This document shows, in pieces, positions 40,541 through 54,187 of a DNA stretch of 64,000 nucleotides. The first letter of the stretch is position 1, and every line of letters begins with the position of its first letter. The position numbers were made by a program, and so were the translations under genes. Where the stretch lies: assembly GCA_021234535.1 (NCBI GenBank), contig CM037836.1, forward strand, positions 24,108,769 to 24,172,768. Reading direction: 5' to 3'. The notes beneath the pieces are model-generated. The model did not search any database and was not told the DNA's origin. It saw only the letters and a program-made list of their open reading frames with translations. Source of the DNA: Stichopus chloronotus (Eukaryota; Echinodermata; Holothuroidea; Aspidochirotida; Stichopodidae).

Positions 40541-43500
40541 ACTGATGAATTTTCGCAGGACGTTTCTTTGTGTTTATATCTTCAATTGTCATGTGTAGGT
40601 TGTTTAAATAGTTTTCACTACACTCTAAACATTACACTCTGAAATCAGCGTGAAAGAGTGGCAATTCATTTTCAAGTTTTCCGTCCAGAAAACTTCACAT
40701 TTATTACCTTTAAAGACTCGAGTTCGGCTAAGAATTGATTTTTAAAGAGGATGTTTACTGTTTATTATTGTATTGCTATTACCCTATTACGTATCTTTAC
40801 GTAAATAGCAATATGATATCTAGGACAGGTCGTTGAGGTCTAAAGATATCTCGCAATGTATTATTATTAACCATTCCAACACGTGCAGGGAAGTTCAGTT
40901 CATATTTGTTCTATTAACTCTGTCTTCTTTTATGGGGTTTCTTTATCTAGTTTCTTCATTCAGATTGAGTATTGTTTACATTCAAAACAAGAAACCTCAA
41001 CATCTATCCATTCATTCTATCATTTCATCAGTAGAATTAAAGACGTGAACTCTTTGTTTTGAGGTCATCTTATAGGTCTGAGTGCTTTAAGGACGTAGCT
41101 CGCTTGTTGAAAACTTTTCATCAGGTAAATTCGACTACCAGCCAAATTTCCTTACTATCCTTCATCGTTCAGTACTAGAAATTAAAAATTGGAAATTTAC
41201 CTGGTAGGTTTCTTAAAGTTTGTAGTAGGTTGACTGAGCCAACGAGGTCAAATTTCAAAAACAAAATAAATGAATAAAATAAAAGAGTTCGTTTACAACA
41301 GAGTGTGTGATTATGGGGACTTTAATTGGAGTTCATAAAAAACAACACATTACTTAAGGTTAATAGGTTAACTAAGTGAACGTCTGGGCTATAGTACGTT
41401 AATTTCAACGCCATGCAACTTCTACATACCCGTCAATTTTTCTAATACGACTCTACAGTTTATGAAAACGAAACACGAAGAAATATTAAATTCACCCTCC
41501 TGCATGCGTAGCAGGTCAGCAGTAATGATGACACATGGTGTATAGTTAGCACACGACTGGAAATTGTAAAGCACCGAACAAGCAGACAAGGCTTGCACTT
41601 GCACAAGTGAGACAATTTTGCAGCAATTTTTGCTCTACTTTTACGATGTTGGCGATGTAATTTGTATACTAGCTTTGTGTGGATAATGGCATAGCAGGAG
41701 AGGAACAAACCATATTTTTCGATGTTTCGTCTGACTTTTGAATAAAATGTAACAATATTTCTTCGCAGCAAATGTGATTTGACACAGATAATTGCCAACA
41801 ACACCAGTTAGACTGGTCTGATCGATAATGCTTGAAAAATGCTTATTGAGGCATATTAGTAAATTAAGAACCTATCCTGAACAAAAATTGAATAACATTT
41901 TTTCTCAGTTTCTATTCTGCCACATATGGAGGCTAAAATTGTACCCACTTACAGCGATTTTATTGTCTAAAAGTAAAAAAAAAATAATATCCCTCCAAAT
42001 TTTAGGCAATTTTCAGGAAAACTTGGTTGCGTCATCCAGTGAAAAATGACCTACTTGTTTGTAAAACTGGAACAGTACTCGGTCTCTCTTCAGTAAAGCC
42101 ATCTTGATGATTGACCTTTCCTTTTACACTTCGTACAGAGCGCCTTGTGTCGATATGATCTTAGGCAAACCGTATAGTTAAGGGGGGGGGGGCAGAAATC
42201 TGATCTGAGTACCTGAATCTACGTTGAGAAAGTTGCGTATTGCTCACATGCAATTAAGTGCAATGCAGTATATCGTTATTTCAAACCCCTGGTAATTATC
42301 CAGAGAGCAAGGTCATTTCCTCAATTACGTCTACCGAGGACGAATTATCTGGTCTATCCTTTACATGGTGTACAGTTCAGTCTCTCTTACTTAGCGTCCA
42401 AGATGGATGTTTACGGTCCAATTTCTGAGGTCAAAATTGTTATTCCTTTTGTTAGTTTGAAAATAACACAGCTCGGTATGAAAAACGAAAGTAAACACCC
42501 ATATGATATGGCAAATTATTTGATAGTGATAGATAAAGGTAATTATACTGTAGGGGATGTTGCAATATCAACACGTAATTTCGTTTCCTTCCCAGAATAT
42601 ATATGAAAAAATGCTGACTGTATTGTATTTTTAAGTTCAGGCACGTAATAAAAGTACTGTAAACGATAACACAGAAAGTCTCAGCCAGTGGAATACTACA
42701 AATAATAACCCACACATTTGACAGTGGAAAAATGCTATAGGTTGCACGTTTGTGGCTAGTCAGATTTTAGAGGGGGGGGGGGGGGGGGGAGGTGCAAAAT
42801 ACAAGTAGGAACGGCCGCGGGATACCCCTACACATGCCATCTAATGTTGATAATCTCTATGACCCCAAAGAGTTCGGAAGGAGGACTTTTTAGAAGGGAC
42901 TGCGCTCCACCTCCTTGACGACAGGCCTGTAAGAGCGATTTCATTGACGACTATTGGTGATGAACAGTATTTACAGTGATGGGAATTTGAGGTCAAAATA
43001 TTAGATACTGCAACTTTTATTACATACAGTTTCAAACAAATTCAATTTTTAGGGAATCCTATTACTATTGAAGACCATGGAGTTATTACAGACTCCATAA
43101 ACACTTAGAGACTAAGTGACAAGGTTCTAGAAAAGGGCTGTCTTTACTGAGTGAAACTCTGAATGACAATAGGTTGGTATTGTGTTTATAACTATTACCG
43201 TTTCTGAATTTTGAGATATGGCTTTTCAAAGTTTGATGAAAATACAATATTGATGACATGGAGTGTTTCAAAGTTTCAGTGTTTGTTTTGTTGTATATAT
43301 GACCACTTAATCACCTATATATATATAATCACTTAATTACTGGGTTTCATTCGGTTAGTAATATTAACATTTTTTAAGAAGACAATACCTAATCTCCCTC
43401 CCTCCCCCCCCCCCAAAAAAAAAAATGCATTCGTGGCTTATGTCTATTCATGATGCAACTGTAGAAGAGAAATTTGTCTGAAAAATGAACAACTTTGAAT

Positions 43501-46500
43501 GGATTTTGTTGAACATTGTAGCTATTTTCGACGTTTTCAATGATTAATTCGGTCAATATTTCATGTCACATTTACTTTAAACACTTCATGTTTAATACGC
43601 TGTTTCTGTGGGGTCAGGACCGGCGTAATACACTTACAGTAAAGCGAGGGGGGGGGGGGGGGGTGTCTGAGAGGACACAACCTTATTACAGTTGGCTAGA
43701 GGGGAGTGAATATCTCAAAGAGGGCTCAAGAAAAGCAACAAAACGTGTAATATAATATCAATTAAGGCACTTTTTTTTAAAAAAAAAAAGGCACCCAAAT
43801 CTATCATTTTTTCCAGAGTGTTGATGAATCCCTCTCCCGTAAAGAAAAGGAGAGTGAAGTGTATGTGAACTTCATTTGACTTTTTCAATGCTTTCAGTTG
43901 TTAAGGCTCTAGAAGTTCCGTTCGTGCCCTCTATGACGACACAGAGATGGTGATGAAAATTAAAGCGAAGTAGGCCCTATACATCTAAATATGAAGAAAA
44001 CACCCCCAGAAATATCTCTTAAATAATTATAAACAAATGAGAGAAAACGGATAAATAAATGAACTTACACACTTTTATTTGTACCTTTACTTTATCGAGA
44101 CCATGAAGACCCCTGCAACAGTCAAAGATGCAACTAAAATAAAGCTGACAACACGTCAACATCAGACCGTGTTTTGAAATCTAGTTTACCAAATAAGTTT
44201 GCCCATAAACTGGTCTTTACTCGAGCCCTTCTTGCTGGTAAGAATTAAGATTAAATACCTCCAAGGATTTAAGTTGCTGGTTGGTTGGTAATTTACGGCA
44301 GATGGCAACCTCACAATCAAAATTTGGACTTTAGATCACCTGGTTTTATCGGTATCTATATCGATGTATACCTAAATATATACATATGAAGGAAGTGTGA
44401 TAAACGTATATATCATATATTATAGTTGACGCATATAATTGATAATATAAGCGTACGGTATATTCTATTGTAATACAAAATAAAAATAAATATCCATTGT
44501 ATCGAGGCTGATACTTATAGGCCTATGTAAAAATATAAAAGGAAAAATGGTAATGTGATGTAGTTAAAAGTAAAAGACTCCTTCGGGATTAGTCCAATCT
44601 TTCCAGAGCCGCATATACACCTCTGGGCCTTTCGACTGAAAAAGTGAAGACGCTATACCCAGCTGAGGTATTTGTGGTGTGAGAGGGGTGCAGCCTCGAA
44701 AGATACGAAACCCTCATTCAGGTCAGATTCATCCTTAATTTGCAAATACCGAACAACGTAGTGTAACCATGAATGTACGTCATCACAAAAATATCTAATC
44801 TATCTTTTCTACTCTTCGATTTGTTTCATCCTTCTGGGACTCATCATACGAAAGGCCAGAATTCGAACCCCGCGGTTTGATCCTGCCTACGACTGGTAAA
44901 CCAATTTTCTTCTGTTTCTATACTTGGTTGAGCCTGAGAGGGGAGAGGGGGACGAAAGGGACGTGAACCATGTACCTATCCTTCATTTTCCATGTTTTCA
45001 AAATACATACAAGACTTCAAAGGGAGTTTCAGTTGAGGTAAAAGCAGGTTGTGATGTATTTTGCATGCCCTGTTCTGACACAAATCTTTCAACGTTTGTT
45101 CAATGTGTCACGGATGACCTAAGTACTCCCAGGTGTGCGAGATATTACACAAAATATCCTTTAAAGTCCAAATAAAGGAGTAGAAAGAAACTGTGATGAT
45201 ATAAAGTGAAAGCTGAAGACTTGTGTTTTGCAGGAGAGAGAACTGAAATCCATGCATGACTCTTGCGTCATCTTACACCATGTATTTACGAGTCTGTGCT
45301 GACGATAATTTCACTTTTTACAAATCATATTTCGAACTTGTTGTCAAAAGTGTTTTCTATGGTTTTGATGTTGCCTTACATTGTCCCATATTTTTTCAGT
45401 GAGACAAACAAAAGAGTGTCTACAATTCCAGTGTGATATCATTTTGTGCCAATTACCGACAAGAATTAAAAGTTTCCTTAAGCTTTATTCAAAAAATTTC
45501 ACACTTTATTATGCAACTCTTGTGTACAAGGTCGAGAAAACTGCCAGGAGCGAACTTGTAAGACAACCTAAAAGCAAAGTACAGAAGGAATTAAGTACAA
45601 GGGAAAATTGATGTGTAAACAACTTTGCTTAGTGTCAAATGTAAAAAAAAAAAGTTACCAGGTCTGAAGCAACTATATGATCAGATTTTATCTGTCCCAG
45701 TCTTAAAACAGCAAACAGCTTTAAGCCTACAACTTCATTCGCTCTCCTTTTCTATCGTAATTTAATGAAAATCACCATTAATTGTTATATTCAAAATGTG
45801 CATGCAACTGATCATGTTATTATGCCATTTTTTTTTTTTTGTACATTCTTAGTTGATATACGTCACGTACAACCCCCACCCCTATTTTCTCAATTTTGTC
45901 ACCTCCGCAGTAGCAAAAGAAAAAAAATGTTGAAAAGATTCTGATTCGATGGTATAGACCCGGGATTGCGGAGCACAAGCATCGACCGACTCTGGATACA
46001 GACCCGGTTCAACGTTTATTATGACTGTAACCTAAAATTCGGGCCTTTCATGTCACTTTTCTCTCTGTTCTGATAATTAGTATTTGTCACTTTGAATGAG
46101 TGAATTTCTGCAGCGTATCTTCCGATTCCAGAGGCCATCTAATTCTTACCGGCGGTCGGTAATCAATTCCATCATAACACCATACAGACCAGCTGGCGTT
46201 CTCCGTCCCCACTGACTTTACCCCGTTTTCAAAATCAAGCTAACCCTGATGTCACCCTCAGAAGTTTTGGGGAAGTTGTGAAGTTTTTTCCCCACACTCC
46301 CTGGAAAATTTCCTATACCTTAGCCACTCGTTATGTCCAAGCCATATGTTTGCAACTTACCTTGTAAACCAAACGGTTACTTAATGCTCACATGTTCAAA
46401 ATTTGGAAAATTTAGGTGCTTTCCCCCTTCCCAACCCCGGTAAAAATTCTAGCTACGCCACTGCACAATTCATCCATGGCTTCTTTGAATTCCATGATTT

Positions 46501-48890
46501 GAAGTTTTGTTGGGGATCGGAGCATCTACTTCGGAGTAGACATAAGCAATGAACGCATGTTTATCAAAACTAGAATGGTGGGGAATGGATTGTTGAACCA
46601 AAGAAAATATTGAAACTCACCAAACAAAGTCATTTATTGAGGTCATGTACAGCACTTAACTGAGTTTAAACATACGTACTATAGTTTAACGAGGTTAAAT
46701 GCGTTCCAATGGAGTGACGCCGCAAAGCTTAGGGTTCGATCTAAGGCTCGATTGGAGGGAGGCGGGAGGGGGGGGGGGGACGATAGGGGTTCGATTTGTG
46801 AGGGGTTTGGAACGATCTCATTGGACCAAAAACGAGCCACTCGAACTCCCGTCCCCGCCCCTGCGTACGGACTTGTATCTATTCGCTAATGAATGTCTCC
46901 TTAATGCAGGTTATCATTAAACGAAAACATTTTTGGCCTACCTTTGGGTGGATTCATGGCGCCTGTTTTCCCCTGCTCCCTTGACCCTCCAGTTGGGATC
47001 ACCAACAACGTGCATGATCGGATCTGACCGATGCAAACGACGGCGCAGCTGCATGGAATTTCATCGCAGCGTCCATATGAAATCTTTGGTCTTCGTACTG
47101 GGCCGTTGTTCACCACGTAGTAAGTCAGAGGAAAGCAACACTTGGCAGTGCAAATACACGTTACTATTAGCGACACCGTTCTGCAAAGTGTTCGCTGTGA
47201 AAAGGTGTTAGAAGTAATTGACAGTAATTTAACATGGTCAATGCAAGGAGACATTTCATGTCAAGAGGTAAGGCAAAGACTGGCTTAACTTAGATGAATT
47301 AAACCATTCATTGATATGAAAATCACTTGAATGTTTCATAATGGCTATACATTTTACCTACTTTAGATTATTGTTGCATTGTATGAGACACGTGAAGTCA
47401 CAGTGATCTTGTGAGACTTACGCGGTTACAAAAAAAGCTGCAAGAATGATTTTATAATGATGATTACAATGAAAGCTCACATGATATGTTTAATTCTTGG
47501 AACTGGTGGGACAGACGCGGCATTCGTAACAGGAGACTATAACAATGGTTTATGAGTCATTAAACGACTTTGCTCCTACATATATGAATGAGATGTTCAC
47601 GTTTGGTGGGGATACGCAATCTCACTCCCTAAGATCAACTGCTGAAAGTATATAAGTTATATCTGTGGGGTATCGATCGTTATATAGGGAACGGTTCTTA
47701 CCTTATTCATTATCTTAGACTCTTATCTTATTTAGCTGCTAAATATTGAAATGATCTACCAATGGCGATACAAAATGCATCATCTTTAAGTTGTTTTAAC
47801 AGCCAATAATGAAAGAAATTATATATACCACAGTCATAAGATTCATCATGTTCTTAAATTTAAATTTGAAATTTTTCATCTTTTACTGATTACTACTATT
47901 GTAACTTTAGCTTTTAAAGAAATGCTACTGTCGTTCTTAAATTACTTTCTATTGTCACGGAATGACGAAACAAAATAATGATTATAAATGTGTTACCAAG
48001 CAGACAACAATGTACAAACTTGATTATGCTAAAATAATGAGGGTGTTCAGTTAATTAGAGCTTAATGAACAAGTAGACGTAACTATTAAGGTTGTAACTG
48101 GTAATACAGCTTGGACCTTAAGTACGTGGGTTCGTAGGCAACCACTGTATAGGAGACCACAACGCTGGAATGGCTGGATACAACGTTGGGGTAGAATGCG
48201 ACTGGCGATTAACGTCGGCTAACCGCAACTTGAGCCTCGGAGACGATCAGTAAATCAGTGTTCCAGAGTATAGGAATGACAATAACGACGAACATGCACA
48301 GACTGAGTGTAGGCTACAGTAGGCTGGCCTCGGCGATGAATGTATTAAAAGACGTTGAGAATTGTATAGGTCAATAACTTCGCTACACACTTGACTTGAA
48401 GTAAAACATAGTGCAGGTCTGAGGAGAGCTTTCAGATCGATGGAAATAAACTTCACATTGAGTGGAAATTCTTCTTCAAATGCTCTCAATGGACAAGGGT
48501 ATATATACAAATGTCACTTGCTAGAACTCTCGGCACAAGAATTTTCTAGAGAGCACCTGCTCAGTAACATGCTACTACAAACAGAAGAGAGCAAAGTTCC
48601 AGTTCCTTCCTTACAAGGACTGTAGCCTTGTGTAAGTTTCTACTCTTTTACCTTATTCTTCAAAGATAATCTTCTCAAAAGAATAAACTTACAGAAGAGT
48701 ATTTCTGTTTTCATCTCTGTTTGTTGCTATTGTTCACCACAAAACTCCACTGTCACTGTGCCCTGCAATTGTTCGCCAGCGTCAATGCGTTGTGGTGAGC
48801 ACAATCTTGGACAAAACTGTTGGGACACTTTGCCGTCATTTGTGATTATAATCCTAAATCTTATGTCAGGGGGGAACATGTAACCCTATT
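40541..48890. other. Gene-poor intergenic region left of the foldback element
   Basis: No exon series or conserved domain recognised on either strand. It contains poly(G) runs near 42183, an 18-bp one at 42772-42789, one near 43650 and one near 46769, and a poly(C) run near 43408. A single hAT-like end (TAGCTACGCCACTG near 46450-46463) has no partner found. A faint sulfatase-like stretch on the - strand near 46950-47130 is discussed under findings. Confidence 0.45.
42772..42789 (+). repeat. Poly(G) run, 18 bp
   Basis: Uninterrupted G tract in AT-rich DNA, the G counterpart of the 18-bp C tract at 33855. Confidence 0.9.
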
Positions 48891-49654
48891 GCAAGCCATT
48901 TTAACATTTACTCCCAAATTCCACTTAAGTAAAACTGCATTCCACTTAAGTGAAATTGTATTTCATTTATGTGAAATTGTATTTCACTTAGTGAAATTGT
49001 ATTCCACTTCAGTGAAATTGTATTCCCAGAATTTTACTTAAATGGAATACAATTCCAATTGAGTGAAATTATATTCCACTTAAGTGAAATTGTATTTAAT
49101 TTCACTTAAGTGGAATTACTGACAGTGGAATTACTGACATGTAACATAGTAATGAATATGCATCACAGTGTATATAGAACAGTACAAAAGCAATAGTCTC
49201 ACCCTTATCAAGGTCTTACGCTATAGTGAGTCATTTATTAGCATATATACTGTCACGCTAGCCTAGGTTCACCCTTCTATATATCTACGATATATACTGT
49301 TAACTTGACAGGCAATTGATACTCGTGTGGTTTATAGGCTAAAGTAAGGGTTTGATATATCGTGTTGACCAAAACAATTGGGATTTGCAAAGGTGAAGTT
49401 TCGAGCCATAAAAACCAGCCAATCACATTGTGCTTCATGAAATTGCATTCAAGTGAAAATCAAATAGGCGGACAATTAATCACTTATGTGGAATTATATT
49501 TACTTGGGTGTAATTGCATTTTTCTTAAGTGGAATTGCATTCTACTTAAGTGGAATAGAATTTTACTAAAGTGAAATTCTATTTGAGTTATGAAGAATGT
49601 ATTTCACTTAGGCCCTTAAGTGGACTTAGGGGGTAAATGATAAAATGGTTTGCC
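48891..49654. mobile_element. Foldback-like element built of CACTTAAGTG units
   Basis: The outer ends are inverted: left GCAAGCCATTTTAACATTTA (48891-48910), right the complement of about 49635-49654 (GCAAACCATTTTATCATTTA). Inside each end lies a degenerate array with a period of about 24 bp of ATTCCACTTAAGTGAAATTGT: about nine units at 48917-49125 and about six at 49435-49615, separated by about 300 bp of unrelated AT-rich DNA. Because each unit is itself palindromic around CTTAAG, each arm can also fold on its own. Confidence 0.75.
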
Positions 49655-51025
49655 ATATATACGCCCGTTTTCAATGTTGCACTGAAGCAGTGAATGTTTC
49701 CTATGAGCACTATGTTCCTGTATTCGCTAGAAACAGTAGGCCTACTTTGTTGCATTATTTGACAATTTTTACATAAAATCTGCTAGACTAATGTACTAAG
49801 CATTCCAACTGGTATTTCAGATTTTCGACTATCGTCGTTTCTACATATAGGCCTACTGAAATATGAAAAATTCAAATGGTAGGCTATTTCAGACTTATTG
49901 AGAAATTTTACTATTACAAGGTAATTTTAGGCACAGTTTGATGCAATATTTGGCATCTTCTCATGTCATACAAGTGCTAGACTGAGATACGAAACATTTA
50001 AACTGGAATTTCACATTTTCCAACAATCGTTTCTCTTGTCTTTTTTTTGGGGGGGGGGGGTGGTGTGAGACACCTCCCAAACCCCCGGTTGCGACGGCCC
50101 TGGATGCCGTTTTTTACTTCCAATCACTCATTTACAAATGGTCACCTCACAGAGTAACATATAGGCCTATAGTATTTCATCGTCGTAAATTTTACTATAT
50201 GTGATTGTGAGATTTTCTATTACAAAGGTTTGTATTCGCCTTTGAATCAGTGACAGGCATCGTTCAACTTGCCATTGACGGAAGGCCTACTTGGAATGCT
50301 GCTAAAAGGATGATACAGGATTAAAATGTCTATTTGAGTTTATTGTTTTGCTTGAAATTGGATATTGTGTAATTGTATATCATTTTCCTCTTTTTTAAAA
50401 ATCTTCTTAAGCTTGCTTTGTGTAGGTCTACTAAGTTGATTGAACATGTTTTGCTGTACGGTGTCCCGCAAATGTAGCTGTTGTTTTTCTGGGTTGTCTC
50501 CCAGTCTCGATACTTTAATATGTACACCGTATTATTTATTTATCACCGTATTATTTATTTTTGCCAAATCTTACGGAATGACACGTACTTCTCGGATCCC
50601 CGATTGTCAGTTTAACATATTTCATTCAAGAGAACTACTTCGCCAAGTCATTCATGAGGTTACGGAGGCCTTGGCTTAGCCAGCTTCCAAGCTCGTTAAT
50701 TTTCCACACATGATGAAATTCTCACCTAATTTGCATCGAAACACTTAAATTTCCGTTTCCGTCATATTTACTCCTGAGGTGAAAAATGTCAGTTGTCAAT
50801 GCTGTTAGCAAAGAGGGCAAGCACGAAACTGTTTCTTACGCCTAGAAATCACATCCATCAAGAGTCCACTAGACTTTTTGTGGGTGAAAAATATTATTAC
50901 AACATTTTAAGTCACATAGGCCACCTGGGCCCATTCCCCATTTTTTTTCTTTTTTTGCCCCTAAGTTGCAATCTGACATGGCTCCAGGCCTGTACTATAG
51001 AGAGTGATATCCCAAGATTATCGAC
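49655..51025. other. Intergenic, no gene seen
   Basis: AT-rich. A 12-14 bp poly(G) run near 50049 is followed by GGTTGCGACGGCCCTGG (about 50087-50103), which looks like one end of a TIR element with no partner identified. Short frames at 50440-50679 and 50793-51029 have no recognisable features. Confidence 0.4.
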
Positions 51026-51282
51026 TTAAAGGCTGTAATGCATCGCCCCAGACAGTTTGAATTCTCCCAATCACCTACGTCTAGTCCTTCCCTCAGCCTG
51101 TCTTACATTCCTCCACATGTGTAATCAAAACAATGGATCCCTGTGTACGCTGTGTAATAGGAGCTGCTCTGCATCTTTCGAATTTGCTGGCAATCTAAGA
51201 GTACTGTAACTTAGAACCAATTGAGAATTTTTCTTTCCGGGAGGTAAAAATATAGCTTAGGGTGATGAAATACAGCCTTTAA
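51026..51282 (+). mobile_element. MITE family 'TTAAAGGC', copy 3 (257 bp), best-preserved ends
   Basis: The left end TTAAAGGCTGTAATGCATC and the complement of the right end, TTAAAGGCTGTATTTCATC, form a TIR of about 23 bp with three mismatches. No coding capacity. The exact superfamily cannot be assigned: flanks show no convincing target duplication. Confidence 0.87.
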
Positions 51283-52049
51283 ATATGCAAGATTATTAGT
51301 TGATAATCTTAATTGGATTATTGGTCAATCATTTTGATATTCATTAGGTATTCGACTTGCCATACACGTGTCAGTTAGTGGTATTGTAGGGTCAACCGTA
51401 TGTCACTTGCATGTTAGCGACGTTCCGATCCTGTGAGTGTGATTGACATCTATGAAACCGATCGGGCACGCTGTATGGCGGGAGATCGTGATCACTGGAA
51501 AAAGTCGCTGGATTTCTTCATCCCATCTGTCTGACGAATTTCTGTCATGGCCGTAATGTCTTCATTATTGATCGAACTGAGCTATTCATTGTGCTTAATT
51601 GTATTAATTTTTTTTTTCCGAGACGTTTATCAAACTTTCTTAGACTAGAACCTGAGCCTTACTCCAGCTCTTCTTAGGCCATCAAAATGTTAGGTTTGAA
51701 CAAAGCTACTGTAACATAATTACAAATAACTAGCGTTAGGTCTAACCTAAGCTATCCAGCTCCTACTGTATAGGCCCAACTTAGGCCCAGTATCGATAGC
51801 ATTAGTCTTAGCATTTGACGTAAACATTTGACACAAACATTGACGCAGCAAATCGAAAGGCTCCATTGAATTTTACGGCATCGTCTAACGTGCGTTAAAC
51901 TTTAGATGGAATATAGATACTGTACAGGACCGGTGACGCCTAGACTAGGCCCTAAAGTTTACGACTTGGCCTAGGCGACTAGTATGCCTATGCAGCAGTA
52001 GGCCCAGTCGAAGTCTTCTCTTATTAGTGAAAGTTTAGGACAATTCCAT

Positions 52050-52722
52050 CATGGGCGTCGATTTGGGGGATGTGGGGACATGCCCTCTCCAATTTTGAGG
52101 GGAGGGGACACCAAACACATTAATCCCGCCACTTTTTGTCTCTTGAATAAAAAATATAGGCCTAACAGCAATATAAAATATTCTTAGTGGAAGTTAGTGT
52201 AAATTTCTTAACATATGTTCTTTCTTTTTGATAAAAAAATAAAACATAGCCTCAGTTATGACTCATCAGCAAAATAGTGGAGGGGGTTTGGGCTACGAGT
52301 TGTGGATATAACTAATATGCACAATTAACAGTCAACTTACTGGTTTTGTGACAAATGTAAATGGAGGACAAATGTTAGGGCAAGTCTTATCGTACCTATG
52401 CAGCTGTTTTACCATTTTGATATGCTAGGAACCGCACATCTTCTGGGGGCTTCGACCCCTCTAAGGTGTTCCACAGTTGGCCAAAGTTGGGTCCTTAGGT
52501 AAATCCTAGACACCACATAGATTTACTCACCCACTTTGCCACCTGATACCTTTTTTTAGTTTCATAGACGGAATTTCCTGATGATTGAGAAATTGCAGAC
52601 ATAAGATCATTAGATAACTAAAGGCTAGACAACACATGTAGCCATGGTTTACCCCACTTTTACGAAGAAAATTTGGCCAGAACATGTCCCACCACACTTT
52701 CAGTATCAAATCGACGCCCATG
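52050..52722. mobile_element. 673-bp TIR element (CATGGGCGTCGATTTG ends)
   Basis: Perfect 16-bp terminal inverted repeats: CATGGGCGTCGATTTG at 52050-52065 and its complement at 52707-52722. A G-rich tract follows the left end. Short frames inside have no recognised domain. No clear target duplication, so class is unassigned. Confidence 0.8.
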
Positions 52723-53999
52723 AATGACATGGAAAGCTGGGTTATGCCCTGTCGACATGATGTTATGTTTCCTCAAAACTTCATCATGCATGATCTGAGT
52801 GTGTGACGATGTTCATGACCAAATGTGTGAAGGTGCAGACAGACTTCCCAACGAAATTGAATTACAATTTACGTCCAGCATGTGTGACGGCATTCAGATT
52901 TGTGAGTGTAATGAGCTTAGACCATGTAACAGAAATGCACAGCTCTGCGCAAGAGATTCTTTCCAACAATTGTTCACAGCATTTGAATACTTCTGCCGTC
53001 AGTTCTTATTCATTTGTTAATTTTGCATGGTCCTGGTGAGAGAACTGGCCGCCTAAGCCACTGGCCTGCATATTACTGATAGTGATATCTGGAATATTTA
53101 GCAAAATCAACAGTTTTGGACGCTGTGTAAGTCTGAGAACGTTGCGACTTGTTTACATGGCACATCAACATTGCATACAGGTACAATATATGGTGCTGCA
53201 TGTTTTAAGCATGAAATTGTGACCAATGTCATCCATTTCATGAAGATGTTCATGGACAAACATAATTGTTTTGACAGGTTTAGGGTAAATGTAGGCCAGG
53301 GCTTTCAGCAGTGCGACGGTTAGAGGCTCACCCTCAACGGGAAGGGAGCAGAGGGCCCTGAAAAGTTCTTGCCCCCCTCCCCTCGAGAGTTTGAAGTTTG
53401 CCATTGATGTAGTACACATTAAACCCCCCCTGAAAAATTTTTCTCCCCCACCCCCCGGAATAATATTTGCCTCCCCTATAGAACCTTGTGTGGCTACTGG
53501 CCTGGTGAGTTATTGGCAACCTATTTATGTACCAGTCAGCTGACTGCACTGACTGGCTACCAATGCAAGTGTATATAACTGAGCTAGCCTAATAGAAAAC
53601 CACATACTTCTGTTGCTTTCACTGTTATTTTGGCAAAATAGGCTCCCTAAAGATGAGAATTTCACAACTGGAAATTAAGGTTTGAACCATACAGTACTTT
53701 TTCCAATTTATGTACCTTGGCACAGAAGATGAGAGTGGCAACTTATTTTAGTGGATGTATTTAACCCCTCAGTCACAATATTTACAAGTGAAATTTTGTT
53801 TTTTTGTTCCTTCCATTTGTCATACAAGATATTCAAAAGTTACAAAGTAAAATTTATGAATTCCTGTGCAAAATTATATACAATATTGAGAATGAGGAAA
53901 TGTACATAACAATGTATACGAATGTATCCAGACAAAAGAAAAAAAAATATATTCCAAGCATTGTCATAGGTGCTCTAAAGAAATAATGAGACTGCCTCA

Positions 54000-54187
54000 A
54001 GTTTGAGGGGTTGCTGAAAATTGCCTCACATTGAATTTTTTAAACATATCTCAAGATAGGAGGTATGCAGCTCTCATATTTCATATGCAGCAATGGTAGC
54101 TTGTGACACATCCTAATGCTGTATATGTCAAAGTCAGAGAAACATGCTCATAATTGCATCATCAAAACCATAATGCATCTGTGCATT
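54000..54187 (+). mobile_element. Modular tandem-core element, copy 3 (remnant, one unit)
   Basis: One diverged unit (CATATCTCAAGATAGGAGG near 54046) plus the family tail: 'tgctcataattg', also found before the end of copy 1, then the terminal hairpin AATGCA-TCTG-TGCATT at 54172-54187. The leader is not visible. It lies about 0.8 kb upstream of the first CCNB1IP1 coding exon. Confidence 0.55.

Noticed and set aside
44840..44900. GGTTCGAATT-like B box on the - strand (and a similar one near 46732)
   Set aside because: No convincing A box at the right distance and no cloverleaf, so neither a tRNA gene nor a SINE can be supported.
52799..53039. Cys-rich 73-codon frame next to the 673-bp TIR element
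   Set aside because: Two overlapping frames are open over the same DNA; no signal peptide, no splice context and no known cysteine pattern.
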